DNA of 64,000 bases from Solibacillus cecembensis (GTDB lineage Bacteria > Bacillota > Bacilli > Bacillales_A > Planococcaceae). A program made the position numbers and the translations under genes. The DNA lies in contig NZ_LMBZ01000008.1 of NCBI RefSeq assembly GCF_001439635.1, forward strand, positions 66,431-130,430, in the 5' to 3' direction. The notes under the pieces are model-generated. The model worked only from the letters and a program-made list of their open reading frames with translations, made no database searches and had not been told where the DNA came from. Shown piece after piece: positions 45,482 through 54,110 of this stretch (positions are counted from its first letter, which is position 1; every line of letters starts with the position of its first letter).

Positions 45482-46303
45482 TTATTTTGGGTACGTAATA
45501 AATTTCATTGTGTAGTGGTTTCCAGTAATACCGACACCTGCTTGTTTGAAAGCTTTTTCATAAATGTTTTCGCGGTGTGCTTGAGAGTTTAGTAATGCAT
45601 TATGAGCTTCGAAAATTGTAGGGAAATTGACACCTAAGTTTTCGCCGGCAGCAATGAATTTTAAACCCGCATTTTGAATACGATCGAATGGCGATAAACC
45701 TTTAGGGCTGTAATGATCAAAATAATTGTTTTTGCTCATATCCGTACTGTGGTTTTTCGCCACTTTCGCCACTTTATGGTCGTATTTTAATGGGGTAATG
45801 CCATTATTTACACGTGTTGCATTCGTTAATTCAACAAGTAAAAACTCTAAGCTTGTATATTTACGTGCAGACGTATCTTTTTTCATAGCTTCGAATTTCT
45901 TTGCAGATACTTCATCTGTCTTTTCCCAGTAAATTGAATCAATTTTATTGCCGTTTAGCTTGTCTACTAAAATATAAATCAGTTTGCCGTTCTTTGTAAC
46001 TTTTGGCTCTCCTGTATAAACTTTGCCGATTTCAAAACCTTCAAATGAAGTACCTTTTTTAGTCAGGTAACCACCAATTTGGTCTTTCCCTGATAACACA
46101 GAAAGTTCAAATGCCTTATGGTCAGAGTTTGTAATGTAGTAGTTTAAATTACCACCCACTGCGTAGAGCTTTGTTACGTCTAAATTATTTGATTTTGGTG
46201 CTGGCTTTGTAGTAGCAACATTTCCTACATTCGCAGCTTCTGCAGGGGTAGTGAATATATTATAGGAAAAAAGAATCATTGTTAATAGTAAAAGTTTTTT
46301 CAA
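45482..46303 (-). CDS. Secreted CAP-domain protein
   Basis: The 273-residue protein has a signal peptide ending near AEAA (residues 1-24), a central CAP-associated region, and a C-terminal CAP (SCP/PR1-like) domain from about residue 150: LVELTNATRVNNGITPL, HSTDMSKNNYFDHYSPKG, GENLGVN and SQAHRENIY. It resembles YkwD-type exoproteins of Bacillus. The function is unknown. A second, longer relative lies at 57232-58428. Confidence 0.88.
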   Translation of the reverse strand: MKKLLLLTMILFSYNIFTTPAEAANVGNVATTKPAPKSNNLDVTKLYAVGGNLNYYITNSDHKAFELSVLSGKDQIGGYLTKKGTSFEGFEIGKVYTGEPKVTKNGKLIYILVDKLNGNKIDSIYWEKTDEVSAKKFEAMKKDTSARKYTSLEFLLVELTNATRVNNGITPLKYDHKVAKVAKNHSTDMSKNNYFDHYSPKGLSPFDRIQNAGLKFIAAGENLGVNFPTIFEAHNALLNSQAHRENIYEKAFKQAGVGITGNHYTMKFITYPK

Positions 46304-46534
46304 TTAAAGTCACTCCTTTTACCAGAAGTATACCATTATAGTTGGGTAATTTTGAATGTTTTCTCTCGTATTTCTATAAACCATACAAATTAATCATGAA
46401 AATCAAAATCGAATATAGTATTTAATGTTTAAAAAAGTATCCACAAATGTTAATTATATGTATAAATAGTTAGAAATACCTATACCGTTATGAGAGTTTG
46501 TGCTTGTTAAATTTAAAGCAGTCATTAGCAAGAT

Positions 46535-46570
46535 GAACTAAGGCATGTTTGAAAATACCTTAGTTCATTT
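46535..46570. terminator. Hairpin after the gamma-glutamyltransferase gene
   Basis: GAACTAAGG (46535-46543) and CCTTAGTTC (46558-46566) form a perfect 9-bp stem 20 bases beyond the stop. On the minus strand the T run is poor, so termination is only probable. Confidence 0.45.
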
Positions 46571-46585
46571 TGCTTTAGCAGTCTG

Positions 46586-48187
46586 TTACCACGCTGCAAT
46601 TTGGCCATCTGTGCGTGATTCAGTTCCGCCGTAGAGGACACCTGTTTTTTGGTCGCGCCAAATAATTTGACCGCGTCCGAATAAACCGCTGTCATGCGTA
46701 ATATGGATATCATGCCCTTTTTGTGCAAGTGCATGAACTAAATAGGTTGGGAACTGAGGCTCCACTTCAATTCGTTTTTCCCCCATCCATTGCCAACGCG
46801 GCATGTCGAGTGCAGCTTGTGGATTTAAATGGGCATCAATTGTATGTGTGATTACTTGGAATTGTCCTTGTGGTTGCATATAACCACCCATTACCCCAAA
46901 TGGACCAACTGCTTTATTATCTTTCGTTAAGAAACCTGGAATAATTGTATGATACGTACGTTTCGCAGGCTGCAAGAAATTTGGGTGATTTTCATCAAGT
47001 GAGAAATCATAGCCGCGGTTTTGCAACGAAATTCCTGTATTCGGAATAACAATCCCTGAGCCAAAGCCCATATAGTTACTTTGAATATAGGACACCATAT
47101 TTCCTTCTTCATCCGCTGTGGCTAAGTAAACCGTACCGCCTTTTGGAATATCGAACGGGATTGGATCAAGTGCTGTATCTGTTATTTCAGCAAAGCGTTT
47201 TTCGCCATATTCTTTTGATAACAATGTTTCCGTATCAACAGGCATTTGGGCACGTTCTGTTACAAATGCTTTTCCGTCTGTATAGGCAAGCTTCATCGCT
47301 TCAATTTGTTGGTGAAGACTGTCCGCATCTTGCCATTTTGCATCCGCATGTTGGTAAATATTCAGTGCCATTTGCGCTACAATACCTTGCCCATTTGGCG
47401 GGATTTCCCACACATCATAGCCTTTGTAATGAACCGAAATCGGATCTACCCACTCTGGTTCATAGCTCATTAAATCTTCTTTAGAAAGGAAGCCATTGTA
47501 CGTTTTCATGAAGGCATCAATTTTGTCCGCTAACTCGCCTTTATAAAATGCTGCCCCTTTTGTTTCTGCAATTAATCTTAAAGTCCCCGCATGTGCAGGG
47601 GACTTCCAAATTTCACCGATTTCAGGTAGACGTCCATCAATGGAGAAAGTCTCAAACCAGCTCGAGAACTCTTCGGTTGTTAGTTTTTCTTTGTATTGTT
47701 TATAAGCGATTTTCCAATTTTGCCCGAGCGTAGCCGAAATAGGGTAGCCTTCCTCAGCGTAAGAAATAGCAGGTGCAAGCACTTCTGTTAAAGGTAATTT
47801 TCCGAAACGTTCTGAAAGGGCTACCCAAGCGGAAGGGGCACCTGGAACTGTGACAGGAATAACACCATGCATTGGAATTTTGTCAAAGCCTCTTTCATTC
47901 AAAGCTTCTTTAGAAATTGATTTTGGAGAAGGTCCTGATGCGTTTAAGCCATATAGCTCATCCTTCATCCAAACCAGCGCAAATGCATCGCTCCCGATTC
48001 CGTTAGATGTTGGTTCAACAACCGTTAATGTTGCAGCTGTTGCGATTGCAGCATCAACTGCATTGCCCCCCCTTTTTAAAATGTCTAAGCCAGCTTGTGC
48101 TGCAAGTGGCTGAGACGTTGCGACCATTCCGCGATTGGCAATGACCGTATTTCGCTTACTTGGAAAAGGATAGTGTAAAAAATTCAT
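46586..48187 (-). CDS. Gamma-glutamyltransferase-family protein (YwrD-like)
   Basis: The 533-residue Ntn-hydrolase-fold protein has VDAAIATAATLTVVEPTSNG near residue 44 and GGTVYLATADEEGNMVS near residue 350, where the threonine after GG is the predicted self-cleavage and catalytic residue. It also has QSNYMGFGSGIV. There is no signal peptide, so a cytoplasmic enzyme like YwrD is likelier than secreted Ggt. Gamma-glutamyl or acyl substrates are possible. It is probably transcribed together with the oxidoreductase gene upstream of it on the minus strand. Confidence 0.88.
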   Translation of the reverse strand: MNFLHYPFPSKRNTVIANRGMVATSQPLAAQAGLDILKRGGNAVDAAIATAATLTVVEPTSNGIGSDAFALVWMKDELYGLNASGPSPKSISKEALNERGFDKIPMHGVIPVTVPGAPSAWVALSERFGKLPLTEVLAPAISYAEEGYPISATLGQNWKIAYKQYKEKLTTEEFSSWFETFSIDGRLPEIGEIWKSPAHAGTLRLIAETKGAAFYKGELADKIDAFMKTYNGFLSKEDLMSYEPEWVDPISVHYKGYDVWEIPPNGQGIVAQMALNIYQHADAKWQDADSLHQQIEAMKLAYTDGKAFVTERAQMPVDTETLLSKEYGEKRFAEITDTALDPIPFDIPKGGTVYLATADEEGNMVSYIQSNYMGFGSGIVIPNTGISLQNRGYDFSLDENHPNFLQPAKRTYHTIIPGFLTKDNKAVGPFGVMGGYMQPQGQFQVITHTIDAHLNPQAALDMPRWQWMGEKRIEVEPQFPTYLVHALAQKGHDIHITHDSGLFGRGQIIWRDQKTGVLYGGTESRTDGQIAAW

Positions 48188-48280
48188 TTCAAATTTCCCC
48201 CTTTGTTACATTTATAAATAGTGTATTTTTATATGGAACCGTAAAAAAACGGGTACCTAAAGATTAGGTGAAACGCAGCA

Positions 48281-49225
48281 TTACTTTTCTGAAATCAATG
48301 TATCAATCCAGCGCTGTATTTTAAGTCCTTCTTCAAACGTGACAAGGAAGGCATCTTCATTATGAAGTGCTTCATGACATGCTTGAAGTAATGTTTGCGG
48401 TGTAACAGTCGGAATCACTTCTTGCTCTGCCTCATACGGCGCATTTATTAACACTTGTGACCAATTGCGGAGCGTTACGACTTTTTTTGTACCAAAAATT
48501 ATAAAATCAATGCGCTCTTCTTGGTCAACTGTAGAGGATCCATTAATAATTACTGGAATGTCACTTGTTGTTTTCGCAAGCGCGGTAATCCCTGTTTCGC
48601 ATAAAGTAATATCTTCTGGGTATGTTATTTCATGTGCAATGATTGATAAATCACCAAATAAATGATGTGTTAACTGGAAATAATGTGGGAAAATCTCGCG
48701 AATAAAGCCACCTTGCTCACGCGAAGCTATCCATGGATTTTGTTGCCATTTACGTGGCCATTCAGGGAAATATGTATGTAACTCAATGCTTGTAATAGTG
48801 CCCATTTCTTCATCATTTATCTCCTGCTTCAATTGATAAATAGCTGGACTGTACATGAGTGGGAAATGCATCGCCGTTTTTACATTATTTTGTTGTGCAA
48901 CCTGAACCATTAGTTCACCATCTGTTGCATCATGTGCTAACGGTTTTTCCGATAAAATATGGAAGCCATGATTTGCAATTTCCTGTGCAAGCGGTGCATG
49001 ACTGACTGGTGGTGTTCCAATATATACCCAGTCAGATTTGAGCTGAAGTAATTCTTGTAAACTAGCTACAGTCGGAACGTTGTATTTTGCCGAAAGTTCC
49101 TCAAGACGCGCTTTATTTTCATCATAAATAGCTGTGATTTCTATGTTTGGGTTATCGAGGGCTTGATTGATGATACGTTCACCGACAATACCTGTTCCGA
49201 TGATTGCAATTGATGTTTTAATCAT
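48281..49225 (-). CDS. Gfo/Idh/MocA-family oxidoreductase
   Basis: The 314-residue protein begins with IAIIGTGIVGERI (Rossmann) and has SEKPLAHDATDGE near residue 93, the conserved EKP of the family, followed by the alpha/beta substrate domain (WPRKWQQNPW; GGFIREIFPHYF). The substrate, often a sugar or inositol, is not clear. GGAGC lies upstream of ATG 49225. It is 93 bases upstream of the gamma-glutamyltransferase gene on the same strand. Confidence 0.85.
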   Translation of the reverse strand: MIKTSIAIIGTGIVGERIINQALDNPNIEITAIYDENKARLEELSAKYNVPTVASLQELLQLKSDWVYIGTPPVSHAPLAQEIANHGFHILSEKPLAHDATDGELMVQVAQQNNVKTAMHFPLMYSPAIYQLKQEINDEEMGTITSIELHTYFPEWPRKWQQNPWIASREQGGFIREIFPHYFQLTHHLFGDLSIIAHEITYPEDITLCETGITALAKTTSDIPVIINGSSTVDQEERIDFIIFGTKKVVTLRNWSQVLINAPYEAEQEVIPTVTPQTLLQACHEALHNEDAFLVTFEEGLKIQRWIDTLISEK

Positions 49226-49637
49226 ATGTACATAGCTCCTTTAAAAGTTAGACTTTTCTGATATTAATTTTAGCATATTTTGGGTGGCGGTTATATGGAT
49301 ATTTAGCAAAATATATAATGGATGATAAAAAAATCCTAGGCACAATAAAATGCACCTAGGGATTTTCAAAGTTTAATATTTATCTACAACTAGTCCTAAT
49401 GAAGAAGCATTAATAAATGGTAAATTGTGCAGTACAGATTATTTGAATGCTAAATGATGTATCTTTTACTTAATTGTAAGTAGACTCATGTATATAACAA
49501 ATGAAATTGAAAAAAGTATACAAGAAAGTGAAAAATTTTTTCTAAGGAAAAGGGAACAATAAGCTTTTGAGAGAAATCATATAGGAAACGAAATAATTAA
49601 ATTTTTTAATGGAACATGCGGATAAGGAGTTGGGAAG
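49226..49637. other. Divergent intergenic region with an internal terminator
   Basis: About 410 AT-rich bases between the oxidoreductase gene (minus) and the CoA-disulfide reductase gene (plus). It should hold two promoters, but none is clear by eye. It contains the hairpin at 49328-49366. No open frame of note was seen. Confidence 0.5.
49328..49366 (-). terminator. Intrinsic terminator inside a divergent promoter region
   Basis: AAAATCC-TAGG and CCTAGGGATTTT pair with one bulge. On the minus strand a run of seven T follows. It stands 100 bases ahead of the oxidoreductase start, where no minus-strand gene has ended, so it may be an attenuator or the end of a small RNA. Confidence 0.65.
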
Positions 49638-50966
49638 ATGAAAGTAGTTATTATTGGCGGAGATGCGGCGGGTATGAGCGCGGCAATGGAGATTTACAGA
49701 AATGATAAGACAGCTGAAATTCTTGTGCTAGAGCGCAGTGATATTTATTCGTATGGTCAATGTGGATTGCCTTATGTAATTAATGGGAAAGTAGCACATA
49801 CGGATGAGTTAATTGCTAGAGATGTGGAAACGTATCGCGGAAAGTATGGCATGGATGCACGCATTTTCCATGAAGTCACAGCAATTAATACACAGATTCA
49901 AATTGTGCATGCTACGGATGTGAATAGCGGTGAAGCATTTGAATTTTCTTATGATAGGCTGTTAATCGCGACAGGTGCTTCACCAACGATGCAAGATTGG
50001 GAAAATCGGGATTTACAAGGCATTCATTATGTTAAAACAATTCCAGAGATGGCTGTACTTATGCAAGATTTAGCTGGTACCGAGCATGTTACAGTTATTG
50101 GGGCGGGATTTATTGGGCTAGAAGTGGCGGAAACGATTCGTGCGCGTGGCTTAAAAGTGCGTATCATTCAACGTAGCGCTCAACTGATGTCGAACCTTGA
50201 TCCAGAGTTAGCCAAAATGGTGTTAGAAGAAGCCGTTAAAAATGGGATTGAAGTATTGTTTGAAGAAGAGATTACAGGCTTTGAAGGGCGGCAAAATATA
50301 CAAAGTGTGCGTACCAAAAAAGGAAGCTATGCAACAGATTTAGTCATTGTCGCAACGGGTATCAAACCGAATACGCAATTCGCTACCGGTTTTGCCAAGT
50401 TAGCTAATGGTGCGTTAATTGTGAATGAAAAAATGGAAACATCCATACCAAATGTTTATGCAGCTGGAGATTGTGCATCCCATTATCACCGGGTGAAACA
50501 AAAGGATGATTATTTACCACTTGGCACAACAGCTAATAAGCAAGGACGTATAGCAGGTCTAAATATTGCAGGGGTTGAGCAATCATTTAAAGGGATTGTA
50601 GGCACATCCATTTTAAAGTTCTTTCATTTACAAATAGGGATGACAGGCTTAACGAATGAAGCGGCGGATGACCTTAATGATGTTGTAGAAGTGTATCATT
50701 ACGAGGCGAATGATGTAGCAAGTTATTATCCACCTGTAAAACCAATGAAAATCCGCATGTTAGTGGAGCAACAAAGCCGCCAATTGCTAGGTATGCAGGC
50801 GGTAGGTGAAAGTGGTGTAGATAAGCGTATCGACGTGTTTGCTACGGCATTATTTAATGCTATGTCATTTGAAGATTTATTGGATTTAGATTTAGCGTAT
50901 GCGCCGCCATTTAACGGAGTATGGGACCCGATACAACAAGCACCGAAGCGATACGGGAAGAAATAA
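49638..50966 (+). CDS. CoA-disulfide reductase / FAD-dependent pyridine nucleotide-disulfide oxidoreductase
   Basis: The 442-residue flavoprotein has VIIGGDAAGMSAA at the N-terminus, the single redox cysteine C42 in YGQCGLPYV, an NAD(P) loop VIGAGFIGLEVAE near residue 155, and NVYAAGDCA near residue 270. A single cysteine at this site is known from CoA-disulfide reductase and NADH oxidase/peroxidase. CoA-disulfide reductase fits Bacillales biology best. There is no rhodanese domain at the C-terminus. ATG 49638 follows AAGGAG. Confidence 0.87.
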   Translation: MKVVIIGGDAAGMSAAMEIYRNDKTAEILVLERSDIYSYGQCGLPYVINGKVAHTDELIARDVETYRGKYGMDARIFHEVTAINTQIQIVHATDVNSGEAFEFSYDRLLIATGASPTMQDWENRDLQGIHYVKTIPEMAVLMQDLAGTEHVTVIGAGFIGLEVAETIRARGLKVRIIQRSAQLMSNLDPELAKMVLEEAVKNGIEVLFEEEITGFEGRQNIQSVRTKKGSYATDLVIVATGIKPNTQFATGFAKLANGALIVNEKMETSIPNVYAAGDCASHYHRVKQKDDYLPLGTTANKQGRIAGLNIAGVEQSFKGIVGTSILKFFHLQIGMTGLTNEAADDLNDVVEVYHYEANDVASYYPPVKPMKIRMLVEQQSRQLLGMQAVGESGVDKRIDVFATALFNAMSFEDLLDLDLAYAPPFNGVWDPIQQAPKRYGKK

Positions 50967-50987
50967 ACCTTTTGAAATCATCAAAAA

Positions 50988-51026
50988 GCAGTTGGAAAGA
51001 GGGGAGTTACCCGATTTCCAACTGCT
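50988..51026 (-). terminator. Terminator after the YusW-like lipoprotein gene
   Basis: AGCAGTTGGAAA (50988-50999) and TTTCCAACTGCT (51015-51026) are perfect 12-base arms. On the minus strand a TTTTTG run follows. It also lies 22 bases beyond the CoA-disulfide reductase stop and may serve both. Confidence 0.8.
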
Positions 51027-51037
51027 ATAAATAAATC

Positions 51038-51502
51038 TTACTTCTTAACTTTAAATTCCTTTATTGAGCCATCAGAAAAATGAATATCTGCTTCAAACTC
51101 ATGGTAGTTTTCATCTAATTTAAAAGCTGCTAATACTTCGGTGATGATCTCTTGATCTGTAGAGGCGGATGTGAACATAAAGGATTTGAAAATGGGCGCC
51201 AGCTGTGAATAAGCGTCATTTCCTTCAAATTTAGTATTAGCCCGATCCTCAATCGAAGCTTCAACAACGTTATTTTCGACTTCATAATCGACCTCAAAGC
51301 TATCATTAATTCCGTAATCGACATCTAATGAAAAACTGTTAAAACTAAATGCACCATCTTTAGCAGTATTATTCGTATTCGCTCCCGTTTGCATATCCGT
51401 ATTTTCCTGCTTCGTAGTTGTTACTTCTGTTACTTTGTCATCATTACACGCCACAAGCAATAAAAGGCTTAATGGCAGTGCGAACAGTAAATTTACTTTC
51501 AT
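51038..51502 (-). CDS. YusW-like lipoprotein
   Basis: The 154-residue protein has a signal peptide with lipobox LVAC (cysteine near residue 19), a threonine- and asparagine-rich linker, and a C-terminal domain with FSLDVDYGINDSFEVDYE and DGSIKEFKVKK, which resembles YusW-like domains. It should be anchored outside the membrane. The function is unknown. AAAGGAGT lies upstream of ATG 51502. Confidence 0.75.
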   Translation of the reverse strand: MKVNLLFALPLSLLLLVACNDDKVTEVTTTKQENTDMQTGANTNNTAKDGAFSFNSFSLDVDYGINDSFEVDYEVENNVVEASIEDRANTKFEGNDAYSQLAPIFKSFMFTSASTDQEIITEVLAAFKLDENYHEFEADIHFSDGSIKEFKVKK

Positions 51503-51953
51503 TTGTTCATCCGACTCCTTTTTTCAATATAGTATTGATATACCCAATTTTTAAAATTCGATACAAAATTTGATGTATTAATAGTGCGTATATATGCAAA
51601 TTTTTGATTATCGGCATTCCTATTTAACATGCCGCATACAATATTACCGTGCTTAATGGGGGAATAAATTTTTACTGTCCATTTCGACATTTGCTTAATT
51701 ATAAACGCTTGAAATCCCTAATTGCTCCAGGTAAGATGCCTTCTTTATAAGAAGGAAGTAGAAATAATCTTCATTTGTCATAAATCAATCTAATATTCTG
51801 AACTTAAAAATTGTATAATGGAGATTAGGAAGGCTTTCCCAATTAAGGAGAAAGTATAAGGTTTTTAGCGAATGATCTAACTAATTAAACCGAATTTTTT
51901 TGATTTTCTATCGTTTCAACACACTATACTTGATTCAGAAATGAGGGTTTCAT
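51503..51953. other. Non-coding region between the lipoprotein and acetamidase genes
   Basis: About 450 AT-rich bases with divergent genes on each side. A 63-codon minus-strand frame (51499-51690) has no ribosome site and was not accepted. A weak hairpin, CCTTCTT and AAGAAGG, lies near 51740-51757. Promoters for both sides are expected but not clear. Confidence 0.4.
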
Positions 51954-53333
51954 ATGTCGAATGAGCAATTTTCAACAATCGAGCTACAGACAGATCAGTC
52001 CACAATAGAACAAGAAAACGTACAGGAGCCAACTGTAGAAGCTGTAGAAACATTATTTGTTAATGAATTTACAGATGGGGTTCTCAATCCATATGCAGCA
52101 ATGTTAGGACCATTAAAGGATGGAGGGACGATTATTGCCAACACAGCGCCAGGTTGCTGGGGGCCAATGATTACGCCAGCGATTCGTGGTGGGCATGAAG
52201 TAACAAAGCCTGTTTATGTAGAAGGTGCAGAGGTTGGGGATGCGCTAATTATTCAAATTAAATCGATTCAAGTGACGTCGCTTGCTACATCGTCGGGTAC
52301 AGATGAAGCGCAGGAAGATCGTTTTATTGGCGATCCATTTGTGAAAGTGAAGTGTCCAGGATGTGGAAAATTGCATCCGAAAACAGTAATGCAAGGAATT
52401 GGGCAAGAGTCTGTTCGTTGTACCACATGCAATACAGACACAACACCTTTTAAACTGACGAATGGTTATACAATGGCATTCCATCCGGGTAGTGAAATTG
52501 GTTTAACAGTAGGCAAGGAGGGGGCTCGTCGAATTGCGTTAAATGCTAAAGACTTTATGCGTACCCCTGAAAAGTCGATACAACATCCAATTGCAGGGTT
52601 TGGTCCAAGTGATCTAATTGGGCTGATGGCGAGAATGCGTCCGTTCGTAGGTCAACTGGGGACAACACCTTCAAAAGCGATGCCAGATTCCCATAATGCC
52701 GGTGATTTTGGTACATTTTTAATCGGGGCACCACATGAATTTACGATGACAGAGGACGAGTTAAACATTCACCGTACGGATGGTCATATGGACATTAGCC
52801 GAGTACGTGAAGGCGCGGTCCTCATTTGTCCAGTAAAGGTTGCTGGTGGTGGTGTGTATGTGGGTGATATGCATGCGATGCAGGGCGACGGAGAAATTGC
52901 AGGGCATACAACAGATGTTTCAGGCATCGTACAATTGCAAGTAAATGTCCTAAAGAAGGTGGCATTAGAAGGTCCGATTTTATTGCCAAATGAAGAGGAT
53001 TTACCATATACAGCAAAGCCGTTTACGAAGGAAGAAAAACGTATCGCGCGTGACTTAGCGGAAGAATATGGTGTGAAGCAAATAGAGGATTGCTACCCAT
53101 TATCTATTGTTGGGACGGGTGCTGATTTAAATCGTGCAACAGATAACGCATTGGAGCGAGCGGCAAAGTTATTTGACCTGTCCATAAATGAAGTGAAAAA
53201 CCGCGCAACAATTACTGGGTCCATTGAAATTGGTCGCCATCCGGGTGTAGTAACAGCGACGATGCAAATTCCAAAGGTACTACTTAAAAAAGCGCGTATT
53301 TTTAAACCAGTCAAACGTCAATATGATTGCTAG
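51954..53333 (+). CDS. Acetamidase/formamidase-family hydrolase
   Basis: The 459-residue protein is of the FmdA/AmdA family, which hydrolyses short-chain amides to acid and ammonia. Segments include ANTAPGCWGPMITPAIRGG and MPDSHNAGDFGT, with VYVGDMHAMQGDGEIAGHT late in the protein holding catalytic metal-binding residues. An insertion with CPGCGKLHP and CTTCNTD (about residues 140-165) looks like a zinc ribbon. An N-terminal acidic, glutamine-rich stretch of about 35 residues precedes the domain. ATG 51954 has weak spacing to GAGGG. Confidence 0.88.
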   Translation: MSNEQFSTIELQTDQSTIEQENVQEPTVEAVETLFVNEFTDGVLNPYAAMLGPLKDGGTIIANTAPGCWGPMITPAIRGGHEVTKPVYVEGAEVGDALIIQIKSIQVTSLATSSGTDEAQEDRFIGDPFVKVKCPGCGKLHPKTVMQGIGQESVRCTTCNTDTTPFKLTNGYTMAFHPGSEIGLTVGKEGARRIALNAKDFMRTPEKSIQHPIAGFGPSDLIGLMARMRPFVGQLGTTPSKAMPDSHNAGDFGTFLIGAPHEFTMTEDELNIHRTDGHMDISRVREGAVLICPVKVAGGGVYVGDMHAMQGDGEIAGHTTDVSGIVQLQVNVLKKVALEGPILLPNEEDLPYTAKPFTKEEKRIARDLAEEYGVKQIEDCYPLSIVGTGADLNRATDNALERAAKLFDLSINEVKNRATITGSIEIGRHPGVVTATMQIPKVLLKKARIFKPVKRQYDC

Positions 53334-53394
53334 AATGTTTTTCTAGCCTACTTTTCGGGAATAAGGAAAAAAAGAAATGTAGGGAGATGATGTT

Positions 53395-53910
53395 ATGCAA
53401 CCACTAGTCAAAAAAATTGAGGCGTCAGTCATCTCAATTAGCGTACAATCAGGGATTGGGATTATTGAAACTCTGAGCGATCGAGATGACAGGAAATCGA
53501 TTGTTTTTCAAGTAACAGCAGAAACGCCACTCATGACAAAGGATGGGCAACGTTTGGGCGTCTCAGCTATTCCAGTTAAGGGGAAAATTACTGTTTACGT
53601 TGATTCACTTACCCCATTGCCGATGATTCAACCGCCACATGTCGTCCCACTATTGGTCATTTTTGAACAGTATGGCAAAAAAGGCGAAGTGTCAGTGGGC
53701 GTATTTGATGACCGATTATTCAGTGAGCAGCTCAAATTAAAGATACATGTAGGGAGCAAGACGGAAATTGTAGATTTAGCGGGGAAGTACGTCAGTTCGG
53801 AATGGTTAGCGGGCAAGCTATTGTTCGTATTTTACGAAAAGGTAACACGCAGTATACCGGTCCAAGCAAATCCAACGAAAATCATCGTGACCGACATAAA
53901 AGGAAATTAA
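53395..53910 (+). CDS. Unrecognised 171-residue protein downstream of acetamidase
   Basis: The protein is beta-rich with no signal peptide or membrane segment. It starts VKKIEASVISISVQSGIGI and holds VTAETPLMTKDGQRLGV and GKITVYVDSLTPLPMIQPP in the first half. The second half contains GKYVSSEWLAGKLLFVFYE. The first half resembles small beta-barrel domains but I cannot name it. AGGGAGATG precedes ATG 53395. The acetamidase gene lies 61 bases upstream, so the two may be co-transcribed. Confidence 0.65.
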   Translation: MQPLVKKIEASVISISVQSGIGIIETLSDRDDRKSIVFQVTAETPLMTKDGQRLGVSAIPVKGKITVYVDSLTPLPMIQPPHVVPLLVIFEQYGKKGEVSVGVFDDRLFSEQLKLKIHVGSKTEIVDLAGKYVSSEWLAGKLLFVFYEKVTRSIPVQANPTKIIVTDIKGN

Positions 53911-53918
53911 ATAGGTGC

Positions 53919-54015
53919 AAAAGCATATCGAACTCTAAAAGGCCTTTGTATGAACGACACTGTTGCAAGCAGCAGGCAAGATTTACAAAGCCAATAGAAG
54001 GAAGATATGCTTTTT
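53919..54015 (+). other. Nested-helix element, possible structured RNA or attenuator
   Basis: Three nested helices were found by eye. P1: AAAAGCATATC (53919-53929) with GATATGCTTTT (54004-54014), 11 perfect pairs. P2: GGCCTTTGTA (53941-53950) with TACAAAGCC (53984-53992), one bulge. P3: CTGTTGC (53960-53966) with GCAGCAG (53969-53975). The P1 3' arm ends in a T run. It sits between two genes and matches no riboswitch class I know. Confidence 0.5.
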
Positions 54016-54110
54016 CATGCACGTATTTAAGAGAATACTTCCATCAAAAGGATCGAACTTTTTGTATGATTTATATGGAAATAGTAGAAAAAAGGGGAGG
54101 GATTTGTTTG

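Noticed and set aside
51499..51690. 63-codon minus-strand frame upstream of the YusW-like lipoprotein gene
   Set aside because: It has no Shine-Dalgarno, an unremarkable composition, and overlaps the ribosome site of the lipoprotein gene.
53802..54110. Upstream extension of the 485-residue protein
   Set aside because: It overlaps the preceding gene and the nested-helix element, has a highly basic, cysteine-containing composition unlike the rest, and AAGGGGAGGG places the start at TTG 54111.
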